Assembly: GCF_001680005.1 (NCBI RefSeq)
Contig: NC_033563.1
Location: 124,001-188,000 of the forward strand
Origin: Plasmodium coatneyi
Lineage: Eukaryota > Apicomplexa > Aconoidasida > Haemosporida > Plasmodiidae
Reading direction: 5' to 3'
DNA length: 64,000 bases
The position numbers and the translations under genes were made by a program. Under the pieces are notes generated by a model. That model saw only the letters and a program-made list of their open reading frames with translations, had not been told where the DNA came from and searched no databases. Shown in pieces: positions 46,277 to 57,833 of the stretch (position 1 is its first letter; each line of letters starts with the position of its first letter).

Positions 46277-47174
46277 TCACTGCGCTGTGTAAAGGCTAGC
46301 CAACTTATCCTTCTTATCATACAATAAGGCTGAAGTCAAAACGACAACAGACATGATGAGTGATTTACTGAATTTGTTGCTCACATATGGATTATAATTA
46401 AATTTTAAAATAGACATAGAAGCCTTATCAGATGACAATTTTTTGTTTATTTTTATATATTTCTCATTATACTTTTGCTGCTTGAGTTTTTCTTCGTCTG
46501 ATAATTTGTAGCTGGACAGTTTTGCTACAAAAGGCCCAACGTCATCTCCGTTTTCCATGAGGATCTAATAACAGGGGGAAGGAGGGAAAAAAAAAAAAAA
46601 AAAAAAAGTGTACATGCAATTTGGCACTTCCAATAACAGCTCTACAACTGCGAATTATTACACAACCACTCATTGCTCTGAAAAAGACTCCATTAAAAAG
46701 TTCCCCTGAACGACATGCTTCTTATCACCCACGCGCAACTACACGTGCATAATGCTGCACACCGTAATATGACACACATTCGCGCCTTCCGTCCTAACCT
46801 TATGCGTGTCGTCACAGTAGGGAAACTTCGCTGACTGCCAGCAGCGGCATATCCGGATAATCTTTTCCTTTTCATGTTCCGAGGGGCAACTTTCTATCAA
46901 CTGGGTTTTGCAACACGGGGGAGGGGTAAAAACCAATTAAGAAACGAAACGGCGAATGCGCGGGAAGGAATAGCGGTATAGTTTTTACAATTTTGGCTAT
47001 ACAACACATTGCTCTGGTGCGCCAATAAGCATTCGCCAAAAGATTGATAAGCGCGCATCAAAGGCACACTTACATGGGTATACTGCGGAAACCGGTTTGT
47101 GTTGAAGTTTATTTTGTTGATATACTCCAGAGGATCTTTCATGTTGTCCTTCAGGGTACATCCATACAGAGCAG
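46277..47174 (-). CDS. CDGSH iron-sulfur (NEET) domain protein with C-terminal hydrophobic segment; 5' end uncertain
   Basis: Reconstructed from three exons: 47174-47074 (donor GTAAGT), 46900-46799 (donor GTTAGG) and 46564-46277. Acceptors are TTTTTTCAG, AACCCAG and TTATTAG; all joins are phase-consistent. The middle exon ends CRCWQSAKFPYCDDTHK, which matches the NEET 2Fe-2S signature C-x-C-x2-S-x3-P-x-C-D-x-x-H (three Cys and one His ligand). The usual CDG is CDD here. The last exon begins ILMENGDDVGPFVAKLS, the conserved end of the domain. A hydrophobic segment (SLIMSVVVLTSALL) lies 16-29 residues before the C-terminus. NEET proteins bind a labile 2Fe-2S cluster and sit at mitochondria, ER or plastid membranes. 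First ATG is 47142 (152 aa). The acceptor at 47175 and in-frame codons before that ATG suggest an unseen short first exon, possibly 47480-47462 with a weak donor. Confidence 0.78.
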
Positions 47175-49107
47175 CTGAAAAAATGGGGGCAACACAAAAG
47201 TAAACCTTCTGCTAAACTGCTTTACTTCGTACAAGGGTTTTCATTCCGATAAAGTTTGCTCTCCCTTTCTGATTAAACTTAGAACATCACAAAGGGGAAG
47301 TTACCCTTGGGGGCAATTTAACGAACACGTGATGATTAAAAAAAGGTAATTTCAAAAAAGGCGGAAGGAGTTGCTGTTAAAGCTTCCCAATAAGTGGTGA
47401 AATGAAAAAAATGTGTACGAACGAAGCAGGGCCACCCTTATATCTCGCAAAATAAATTATAACCGTTGCCCAACTGGGTCATATAAGCGAGTCGTGAAAA
47501 GGGGAAAAAGATGCATACATATATATTATATATACCACCTTTGATAACGCACTTTATGGCGTTGTTTAACCCCGGCAACAGATGAACGCTTTAAATTTTC
47601 GCCTCCGTGAGTTAATGTTTAGGCTGAACTATTTGTTCCCTTCAGCTTCGGTAAAAAAGCAAAGTAACACGTAGTAGCCTTCCGCCTAAATTAAATATGC
47701 CAGTAACGCATAACGTGTGAAATGCTCCCTGTTGCCCTGTAGTGCCGTTGCCCTTGTATAATTTTCTCCACTCCTTCATCCTGAAATAATGTCACCCGTC
47801 CATTAAAATTAGCGCCCCACAACGGTCTACCCAAACAGTTCGCTTACCCATATGGGCAATTGTCGAAAATGTGTTAAACTATCCCATTTATTCTTTACGC
47901 TAAAGAATTCACCATTTCACTGTCACACGGAACAAATGGATAAATATAAACACAGTATTGTTTTCAGAAATATGACCCCCTTCCAATCCGCTAATATTTG
48001 TTTTCCTTATTCGCCAGCCATTTAAGGCACACAAAAGGAAAATTATAAATTAGGAGAGCATGGCCGTGTATCACCTTTCACGGTGTGCATAAGAAAAGTC
48101 AGGATAAAAGTGTCTTCTACAAATTCCCCGAACGGATTATCAACACAGCACTTCTCCATTTAATCAAAATCATACTGTGCGCTTGTATGAATTCACTTAC
48201 GTTGCACGAAATTTACAGGTTTGCTGTCACATTGCGGGGGATAAATCCCCACGGATGGCAAACGCGCCTTCTTAATCGAACACCGTAAAAAAAGGAAAAC
48301 GAAAAATGATAAGCCCTCCACTTCGCGCCTTCGCAATGTCTACAAGTGTGCATCGTCCTACTTTACCAGAAATTCGAACAAAGCAAGCATTTTTAGTGCC
48401 ATAAAAAAGTTTGGGAATGTTTTTCTCAAACTTCTTTTCTCATCACTACTAACAAAATGAACATATTTTTAAAGGAAATTCCAAAACAAATGTAATTTAT
48501 GTTTAAACAAAGGTTTAATTCAAAAAGGGGAAAGTGAATTATTGTACTAAAAAAAAATATATATATATAAATAAACATGTACATACATAACACTGTACAC
48601 ATTTTAACTTAAAAATGTCTGGAAGTATAAGTAGAGGGTACGTTAACCGGCTGGGCAGGAGAAACGGGAAAAAAAAAAAACAAAAAAAAACATTTTCTCT
48701 TTTTCCTTTTTTCTGTAATGAAACACCTGTGCAGATTATAAACACATATCTGTTGACAAATATGCCTCTTCGCATGGCGAATTACATTCACAAGGGGATA
48801 AAACTTATTATGTTCTACGCGCAAACTACTTAGGCACACCAACATTAATTTTACACTGCGCGGTATAAATGCGTTCTACAAATGCAGTCACAAGTGCTGA
48901 TCCCGCACCCGGTTTAATTTCATATTACGAAAATTTCCCTGGTTGGGTTCTTTGTAATTCCTGAAGAGAGGAAAAAGGAAAAATGTGGATGTGAAATATT
49001 GTCAATGTACAGCGAACTGGATTTTTTTCTCCTCACATTGGAATCATTTGGTAGATCCATTTTTCCTTTATGTATATTTTTCCCCAATTTTTTTGTCGCT
49101 CTGTGTC
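47175..49107. other. Intergenic region, may contain the 5' exon of the CDGSH gene
   Basis: No clear gene. On the minus strand an acceptor-like TATTTCAG followed by ATGAAGGAGTGGAG (near 47777) opens a frame of about 45 codons, but it has no recognisable motif. The region must include the promoter of the CDGSH gene and the 3' flank of the RRM/KH gene. Confidence 0.4.
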
Positions 49108-50514
49108 TTACATTTCTTTAAAGTCCCCTTGGGGAGCATTCTGGTTGGCGTAGCCGATGCTCAAGTTGGGGTGCCCTCCAAAGTTGCCGCCGTGCATCCT
49201 CTTATCCTTGTCGTTCTTTTGCAAGCCTTTGTTTTTCCTAAAGGAGTAATCGGTCCTATAGTTGTCCTTCATGGCATGCCACTGGTCCTTGAATCCTACA
49301 TACTTCGTACTTCCATCAGGGTTATACATATATTCGTGTCTCTTAAATGACAAATTTTCCGGAATAGGATAATTCTTCTCATAACAGAAATCGCAAAATT
49401 CTTCAAAAATAGAATTCAACAATTTTACAATTAACTCCGTGGCTTTATTATAGCCTATTAAATCGTCGGATGAAACAGATACATGCATCCGCTCCGCAAT
49501 CGGCGCTTCATTAAATGGTTTCCCCTTTATCTCAATGGATACCGAATTATTAGTTTGCTCCTTTATGTAAGATACGTTGGAGTTATTTTTTCCTAGAATT
49601 TTTTTCATTACATCAAATTCTACGGGGAAACCAAATATGTCAATTAGTTCAATTCGACTTAACCGCTTCGTAGCATAAGGGTTGTTCTCGTCGGGTTGCT
49701 CCCCTTTGTTCATGTTCACTTGATTGAAGTGACTACCGGCGTTGTTGTAAATGGGTTGATTACTCATTTTATTCTTCACTTGGTTTTTCCCAGCCATGGG
49801 ATTCGCACTCACATTCGCATTTGTAGTCATATTTCCACCCATGTTCACACTAGCAGTTGCGTTTAATCCTGCGTTATCGTTTACCTTCACCGCCATGCTA
49901 CTACCAACGGCGCGCTCCACCTGCAGCAAGTTCGCCAGCTTCTTCAGCATATTTACTGGGTTGTCGTCACTCTGATTGGAACCCTGTTTCTGCTGTGCTG
50001 ATGCAGGGTCATTGGCCGAAAAGGGCAGAAATTGTTCCACAGTTTTGCCCTCATTCAGTATAATACACCTAATCGTTCCAATGTCTGTAATGGTCAGCCC
50101 GTTTATGTCTTTTCTCACTTGCTGAATCATATTCTTGTCATTAAAGGTAATTTGCGCAGCTGCCTTATCACTTAGTATTCTTATATTTTTTGCTCCATTG
50201 TAATGAGAAAATAACGTTTTCAAATCGTCCTCGTCAAATACGAATGCATTTTGTGGATTGTCAATATATAAACCTAAAGAATAGTTGTTATTATTTATGC
50301 TACTTGAAGTGTTGTACGTATTGCTATTTGTTGGGTTCTGTTTTTGCGCATTGGCGTTCACGTTCATTTTTCCCATGTCGTTGTTTCCATTGTTCCTTTG
50401 ATAGGCTAAATCTCGAATCCCCCCTGACATGTTATTATTTGGAGTCACCATTCTGTTTTGCTCCCTCAACCCCTTAGGGTTCATTTGTTGCTTCACAGCC
50501 TGGTGGTTGTTCAT
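49108..50514 (-). CDS. RRM + KH domain RNA-binding protein
   Basis: A 468-aa single-exon protein. The first ~75 residues are Asn/Gln-rich and disordered. Residues ~78-155 fit an RRM: LGLYIDNPQNAF as RNP2-like strand, DDLKTLFSHYNGAKNIRILS, AAAQITFND as RNP1-like strand, and an end strand GTIRCIIL. A Met/Asn/Ala-rich linker follows (MGGNMTTNANVSANPMAGKN). Residues ~290-370 resemble a KH domain of the KHDC4/Blom7 or SF1 type: FPVEFDVMKKILGKNNSNVSYI, a variant GxxG loop (GKNN), then NNSVSIEIKGKPFNEAP and MHVSVSSDD. The C-terminal tail is Lys/Gly/Asn-rich. The role is probably in mRNA processing or translation control. No specific orthologue name is claimed. Neighbours on both sides are on the same strand but >0.5 kb apart. 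Confidence 0.75.
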   Translation of the reverse strand: MNNHQAVKQQMNPKGLREQNRMVTPNNNMSGGIRDLAYQRNNGNNDMGKMNVNANAQKQNPTNSNTYNTSSSINNNNYSLGLYIDNPQNAFVFDEDDLKTLFSHYNGAKNIRILSDKAAAQITFNDKNMIQQVRKDINGLTITDIGTIRCIILNEGKTVEQFLPFSANDPASAQQKQGSNQSDDNPVNMLKKLANLLQVERAVGSSMAVKVNDNAGLNATASVNMGGNMTTNANVSANPMAGKNQVKNKMSNQPIYNNAGSHFNQVNMNKGEQPDENNPYATKRLSRIELIDIFGFPVEFDVMKKILGKNNSNVSYIKEQTNNSVSIEIKGKPFNEAPIAERMHVSVSSDDLIGYNKATELIVKLLNSIFEEFCDFCYEKNYPIPENLSFKRHEYMYNPDGSTKYVGFKDQWHAMKDNYRTDYSFRKNKGLQKNDKDKRMHGGNFGGHPNLSIGYANQNAPQGDFKEM

Positions 50515-53500
50515 GCTGGTTGTAGCAGCTTTACAGTTAAGAACAACCGACCGTCAAGGGGTGCACACAAAAACATATACACAAATACACTCTTGTGTTT
50601 ATAACTATCTATACTCTCCTGTAGCTATGGGTGTGGTCATCTGTGCACCTCACTGGGTTGACAAACGTTCCACCTATTTTATTCGACGGTGAAGATGCCG
50701 CTAGAGCAGCCGACCCTAAGGAGGCTTCTCTCCGTTGTGCTTCTTTAACGATGGACTACTTAAACCGGTTTCGCGCATGCAATGGGGCATATATATGTAT
50801 GTAGAAAATATGTCCACATACAAACACCCACAACCCGGGTGTGTATTTATTCCCACTTTTCTGACCTAAAATTTCAACGCCTCATTTATGCGGCGTCAAT
50901 TTTCGCCCAGCTCTTGTCCCTACAAACTTTGCTATTTTGTAAAGGCTCCCAGGAAGCAACTCCCGTTCGGATGCCCTTTGTGTATCCCCTTGACTACTTC
51001 CTACGTGGGGGAACGTCATGAACATCCGCCACAGTAGCTTTGCTATTTTTGTTCACCCTTTTGGCGAACAATAAATTTGGTTCAATTGAGAATTCGAGGG
51101 GGTCTTACGGAGATTTCTCTGCAGACATGCCTTTCTAATATTGACATGGCTGAAAACGCCAATGTAGCATACCCACACGTGAGGGTAATTCCAACTGGAG
51201 GGGTCTATACACACACCTATTTATATAGCAAAGGAAAAGGAAGCCACGTTAACAGGGCACATACGGGGTAAATGAAATATTCCCCTTGACCCTACATATA
51301 AAATATCTTACTGTAACCCCTTCAATATTGCTCCCTTTGGCGCAACAAATTCACTAAGAAGGGGCAATGCGGTATGGTACTACACATATGTATATATACT
51401 TGCGCCGTGCTCCCTCTCCCTTTATACATTCCGAACTTTATTTTCGCGCCTCATCGGCGGATATACACATCCTTACTTCGCTTAAATGAAAAGAATAGGT
51501 TTTTTTCTTTTAATTAACCCCTTTCGTGAAAACAGCGCGCTGACCGTTTTATTCCCTACTGAAAAAGAATTTCATGGCAATTAAATCCTTTCAAGAAAAA
51601 CTTATTACCAAGGGTAAATATAAACAATATGTACAAATGGGATAGACTACTATCCACGCACTTGCGAATCCGACCATGCTGTGTTTGGAGCCTGATGATT
51701 TAACATTATCGTCAACTGGGTTATTAATTTCTGAACTCGAAAGGGGCGTAAAAATGGGCGTAAAGTTAAGCGGACGATGGGTTAAATGTTGTTCGTCCGT
51801 ATTGGTACGGGCGTGGGCATTTGCGAAAAAGCGAACATACAATTCTTGGTGGGCGGGTATGCCTACCGCAGGTCATTCCATATAAATATTTATAAAAATA
51901 CGCATAAATATATGTATATGTTACACGCTTATATTCGCGTGCAGGCACGTACATTTCTGCGGCGCTGCGAAAGGGAAGAAAGTCCAACGGCCAAAGGGGC
52001 GTTCGTCGATGGGCACAAAAATGGAAAAAAAAAAAGGAAAGAACGCCAAACAAAACTGCAAACAAAAATACATATAACGATGAATAAATAGCAATAAAAA
52101 AGAAAAACGTTACATATATATGCAACGAATAGCTTAACGGAGCGGCCATAAAAATAATAAGCGCGCGTTAAAAAAAAGCGCAACAATTTTGAAAAAGGAA
52201 CCGCGCAATATATGGAACGAAGCCAAAAATCCGTTCTCGCGTGGGAAAAATTGAAAAGGGAAAATTTTCATCACGCCCATGCCGATGAATGGAACGCTAG
52301 TGGAAAGTAGAAAATGGCATGTCCACAAACGCGTGTCCCAAGGTACATTACTATAATATGGAATGTCTGTATACATAGCCCGCGTGAACATTTTAAAGGT
52401 CCGCTTACCACTCCTCGCCAAACTGTATTTCCCATGAAAGGGGACAAGTTTCATCCCCGAGTAGGAACACAAAAAAGGGGTGCCAAAAAAAAGGATTGAC
52501 CCATGTACAAACATGGAAGCGCTAAAAGGGAAGCCCTTTTACATTTTAAACTTTCATCCCATTTCAACGCGGTCCTTTATTTTTACCACATGACACGCTA
52601 CGTACGATAATGTAAATGTTAGGGTAAATGAATGTAACTGCGTTCTCTATATGTGGTGACTCACTTTTATGCCACTTCGTCACAAATATATGTACACTGT
52701 GAAAGGGTAAGGCAATTTATCCCCCCCTAATTTTTACCCTCCATAACGGTCTACATATATCACCCCCTTGGCATCCCGAACAACGAGCGAAAAAGCACCT
52801 CCCCGATGGGAACCCCAACTGGACAGGCCCTTCAAAAGTTCAAAAATAAATTAACCTTCAAGGAAAGCTTTTTTCCACTGTTGTATGTTCATATTTAAAA
52901 AGTATAAAACAATTGACCATTCAAATTATAGGTATTTGTCTGGGTGAATTTTTTTGAAATTTTAAAATGATACATATCATTATTAAGGAAGGTGTAGTGG
53001 TGAGCATAATGTGGATACAACATAGGAGGGGAGGAACGTAAAACAGATGGATGTGCACAAATGCCTTACGACATGCACATAAGATACGTCCTACGACACA
53101 TGCGTAAATGTGTCATATGGTACAGCTTACACGCTCGTGGGGGTGTAAATGCTTAAATGAATATATACATATATGCACATATGTATGTACGTATATATAG
53201 GTAAAGGTGCACATGTAGATATGCACACATAATGTTTGTATATATGGGCAGCCCCCCCTGAGTGGCACTCATAGAGCACAGCTACGGGGCACTTCCTACC
53301 CTGGGGGGGGTTTAGTAAACAACAATGCAATGGCATAAAAACGATAAACGGTCGCCCGTTACTTATCATTTGCTACGCACACAGCACAGAGTTGGCGTGC
53401 TTACACGCGTGCGTGCACATTTGCACACGTACACGTGTATGTACACATATGCATACAAATACATACAGATGTATTTGTGCGTGTGCACATTCAGAACCAC

Positions 53501-53780
53501 CGAAAAAGGGAAACCCATTTTTGTTAAAAAAAAAAGGAAATTTTATTCAAAAAAATGGAAACAATGTGTGGATTAAAGGGAGAGAATGGGCTGATCAAAC
53601 AGTCATTAGAAGGGGTTCACATGTGAGGGGGAGACCTACTAAGGTGTGCTATAATATGCTACGATATTGGGAGATGTCCTAAGGTGGAGTATATTATACA
53701 GAGGGATACACCAAATTGAGCCTACACTAATATGATAAGAAAATGAGCGACAAAATGGGGAGTCTTCTTCACTTCTTTCC
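50515..53780. other. Intergenic region upstream of RRM/KH gene and downstream of CRM1
   Basis: About 3.3 kb, less AT-rich than the left half of the window, with no convincing gene. ORFs of 60-125 codons overlap on both strands and look random. Alternating TATG/CACA microsatellites lie at about 53158-53220 and 53395-53485. Confidence 0.5.
53395..53490. repeat. CA/TG-TA alternating microsatellite
   Basis: A mixed tract of GTGCGTGCACATTTGCACAC and GTACACATATGCATACAAAT type, with a neighbouring TATATACATATATGCACATA tract at 53162-53215. Alternating purine-pyrimidine DNA with potential for hairpins or Z-form. Confidence 0.55.
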
Positions 53781-56700
53781 CTATTCCACATTTATACACT
53801 CGTCATCCACGTCGATCGCTGAAAAGCTCGGCACGTCTTCCTTCATTAATCCTCTCAACTGGGAAATACGCAAAGGAAAAAAAAAAAAAATAAAATAATA
53901 AAAAAAAAAAACCAAATACGTGTATACCGTTTTTTTATTTAAAATTGCAACGATCATTCTCCAACAGAAAATGCACACACTGAACCGTTCACAGGTGAAG
54001 GGCTCATTTCTATTTACCTTTATAAGTTTGTTATCTTCTGCCATTTTAGCTCTCTGCAGCGCTTCCTGTCGGTCGGCCTCGTACAGCTCATCTTGGTTGG
54101 TCGAAAATTCCTAAAAGGGGCAGAGGTAGGACAAATGGTGGTGATCGTAATGGTGGTGTAGTGTTTATGGTGTGAATGGTATAACGGTGTGCCGCCAAAC
54201 AAAACGGTGCAAATTATCCACAAATGCACCACACGCGATGAACGCGATGAACGCAGTGCCCACCTTTAACGATATCAAGAGATCCCGCACGAAGGACCTA
54301 AACGCCGAGGGGGACTCCACGCAAAAGTTAAACAAGTCCACGGAAAATGTCTCAATCTGCTTCTGGTTCAGATTCTCAAAGGACTGCGTGAGGAACGTCT
54401 GCACGTGCTTCACTATGTGCGCTTTGGTAATCTCTGCATCGGGAATGTTCACCACCTCAAATTCTAAAAGGCGTAACAAATTCATAAGGATAATGGTCTG
54501 GTAATGGAACCCTGACTTGTGAAACGAATCGGTTAATGTTTTAAAAACTTCGTTCAAAATGATGTAGTAAAACGCTTTACAAAATTCTTCCAAGTATTCC
54601 TTCTTCTTTATAATAATGTTATGTAAAAACTGGTGCGTTATCCTCAATCCGTGGTCCGCAACGGAGGGATGCTCATGCTTAATTGCCCACAAAAGGGACT
54701 GAATGAAGGTATTGAATATTTCCGAATCTAGGGTGAACAAATAATCGAAACAATGTCTAACGCAGGCATCTAAAAAGTTGTAAAATTTTTCCCGATGTTC
54801 CGGATACGATGAAAAATCATTCTTTATCATGTCAATGGTTGGCAATAACACGTAGTTTAACACGGTGGGCAAAATTGGACAAGTGACATTTTCAATTTTT
54901 TTAAAAACTGTCGACAGAAGAGAAAACACTTCAGCATCCTTTATGTGGGGATTGCTATCTCGGTAATCTACCAAAATGGTTTCCAGTAGCACGTTTAATA
55001 TGTTACTGGTCATTTGGAAGTTAATTTGCTTGGCTTCCTCCACTGTTGGGAGATGTACATCCATCGATTCGTCGATTTCATTTTTCATTTTTTTCTGTTC
55101 CCTTTTTAACAACTCCGCTTCTAATTCTTGTATGTTATAGCAACTCCTCTCAATGGTCGTTTCTATCAAATGTAGGAATTCTCTCTTCATTAAAAATAAA
55201 TTTCTAAACTGAGCATGTCTTATGCGTTTCGTCCCATTTGTCTCCACTTCCATATTTATAAACTTGCTATACACCTGATAAATTTTTAAAAAATCCAGAA
55301 AAACTAAGTTTAACTGCTCGTAGTAAAAATAGGACAACGCGTAGGCCAATCTGCAGTTAACCCTCACAAAGGTGATAATCAGTTTGGAGTTCTCATATGT
55401 GCACAGGTGTTCCAAATCCTTCATGTCATTGATGGCATTCCCATTAGCACCATTACTGTTTAAGACGCTCGGGTCATTCATATCCTTAATCCCGTTATTC
55501 GCATAAATTAGCGAATTCCACAGATTCATCAATTTGCTCATCAGAATTTTTATACTCTCCTGCTTCTCCTCATAGGGAAAGCAAGAAATAACGTGCGCGA
55601 TCGCTTCATAAAGTAGCAGGTTCAATTTTTCTGGCAACTTATGCATTATATTATTGTGAAATTTAATGAATGTACTAAAAAAAGACTCATTATTATCATT
55701 CGTATGGTTATTCTTCGCTATAACATTTTTGCATTGCTTGCAAATTTTCAAAATGGTTTCCGCTGCCATGTCTTGTACTTTTTCATTCTCTGCAAATTCG
55801 AACAACTTTTTCATCACCGTTTTTAGGAATCTCCAGTGGAGCTTCAAAAATCGATGGTACTGACTTACAATGTACATAACGCAGGAGGCCAAAATGGCCC
55901 TATTCTCTTCCCCATTTTTAACCTCTATCATGTGTAAGTATATCCTCAGGATATACATTAAGAAGTCTTGCTCCTTTTTCAGAGTCATACACATGGAGAT
56001 AGAACCGACAGCGTAACTAATTCGATTCGTTTTTGTGCTGTTCCACACTTCATTTTTGTTAGTATTCTTTAGCGACTTTTCCGATTCTTTGTTTAGCAAC
56101 TCCACGATCAGTTCCATGGTTTTTTCAGACCCTAGGTAAGTCAGATACACCAGGGTCGTCTTCATCGTGTTGTATAAAGCAATTTCCGTGGTGTCCGGTT
56201 CAAAATCTCGAACCACTTCCCCGGTCTCATTGTCATACGAAATGTAAATTTCCTGCGGTTTCGCCATTTTCTCAATAACGGTCTTCCTTATATCGTTCAG
56301 AATAAATTCATAGAGCTTAATGCGTGGGCACATTTTTTTGATATCCCCTGGGGTTAAATCTATTTTATCCAAAATGGATGAATATTCATTAATGTTTATG
56401 ATGCTGCCTCCTCCTGTAACCGCGTTATTTCCAATAAGACTGGACTGATAATTCATCGTAGCGAAGCTGTACGCCTTCCTATTCCCTAGGGAGGACGTCT
56501 CCATATTCATTGACATGTTCATGGAAGATGTGCCAAGCGAATTCTTCATGTCGTTGGATGAACTCGGTGCACCTGGTACGTTTGCTCCGCCCTTACCTTT
56601 CAAGTTATGTTCCTGTTCCAACCTCGTGATCAACTCCCTAATCAGCTGTTCCGTGAAGACGTTATAATAATCTATGATGATTAGGAAAACCTCCTCCATG

Positions 56701-57833
56701 TTACTATTGGCTAGCATGTTTAAAAACTTAAAAACGATATTCACGTCATTTGTGTTGTTGTTCTTTTCGACAATCTTCTCTCGGTAATTTCGCAAAAAGC
56801 TTGTAATGCATATGCTCAACTGCAAGAAGTATTGCTCCCAGAATATTTTTAACTCTGGAGGAATATTCTTCATTTCATTCGCATTCGGTAACAACTTAAT
56901 CTTCGACACGAGCTTGGACCACAGGTTTATAAACACGTTGTCAAAATAAATGATATTCTTCTCGTCAATTTTTAGCATCACTATTTCTTGTATACATTTT
57001 ACACACTCAATTTTGTAAGAAATGTCGTCCCAAAAGTGGTCAAAAAGAAGGTCTATAATCTGTATGTTCGTATCATTAAATTTGTACTTATCAAAAATAT
57101 ACGTTAATGGGATCCATTTAAAAAAGTTCGACAAACAGTTTAACGTTTGCTTAATTAGTGACGTGTTTGTGCTCCTCTTGTTATATACATTCGCCTCCAA
57201 AATGTACAAACATAGGTTGTACACCTCCTGGAACTGGCTAGCATATTCGTTTCTTAATTTTTCCTTCTTCTTCTTTACTAACGTTTCATTTCCAAATTCG
57301 AATACCTCTTCACTTAACATGTTTAACAACTTCATGTTATTTTCACATACATTCTGATTTAGCTTTGCTGAATTTACAATATCTGGAATAAAACTCGACC
57401 ACGAATCGGGCCACTCCTTCTTTACTATCTGGATTAACGTCTCGTCCAACTTGTTTAGTAAATGTCTGTCCACCCCTACTGTTGTCCCCTCTGTCGATAA
57501 GGTTATCGTGTAACATGCTATGAAATTTTTCATGCCCTCCCTCTCCTCTGCAGGTAGTATATTCCATTTGTTGTTTATACACTCTTCCAATATTTGGAGG
57601 CCATAAAATTTCGTGTTTACATTTTCGCTGTGTTCTAAAATGATGGATACCGATCTCCACGAATTATCCAACATCTTAAACTGGTTCAACAGATTCTGCG
57701 CGAAGTCCCTCCTGTTCTTATCCTTTGTGTCTAACAGAGCCTCCACCACATTGTCTAGCAGCTTCAATTTCTCTGCATCAAACGGCTGATTCTTATCTAA
57801 CAGCGACAGCGGGTTGAAAGATTCATTTTCCAT
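53781..57833 (-). CDS. XPO1: Exportin-1 (CRM1), three exons
   Basis: The nuclear export receptor for leucine-rich NES cargo, working with RanGTP. Exon 1 is 57833-54264 (1190 codons, donor GTGGGC), exon 2 is 54110-54018 (31 codons: EFSTNQDELYEADRQEALQR and onward, donor GTAAAT), exon 3 is 53858-53781 (25 codons ending DVDDECINVE). All joins are phase 0, giving 1246 aa. Visible: importin-beta N-terminal region (FAQNLLNQFK, LDNSWRSVSIILEHS, KFYGLQILEECI), Xpo1 HEAT repeats (KKEWPDSWSSFIPDIV) and a CRM1 C-terminal domain (HLIETTIERSCYNIQELEAE, FSVDLFNFCVESPSAFRSFV, QDELYEADRQEAL). It is ~175 aa longer than human CRM1, mainly from a low-complexity insert around residues 410-480. No Cys is seen at the leptomycin-B site. 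Without the splicing, a false end ...SLKVGTAFIAF would be read. Confidence 0.93.

Noticed and set aside
51591..52514. Overlapping ORFs of 60-127 codons on both strands
   Set aside because: No family resemblance, no consistent strand, and expected by chance in the less AT-rich intergenic DNA.
54165..54263. Reading CRM1 to the stop at 54165
   Set aside because: The end ...KVGTAFIAFIACG is intron translation; two short downstream exons complete the conserved C-terminus.
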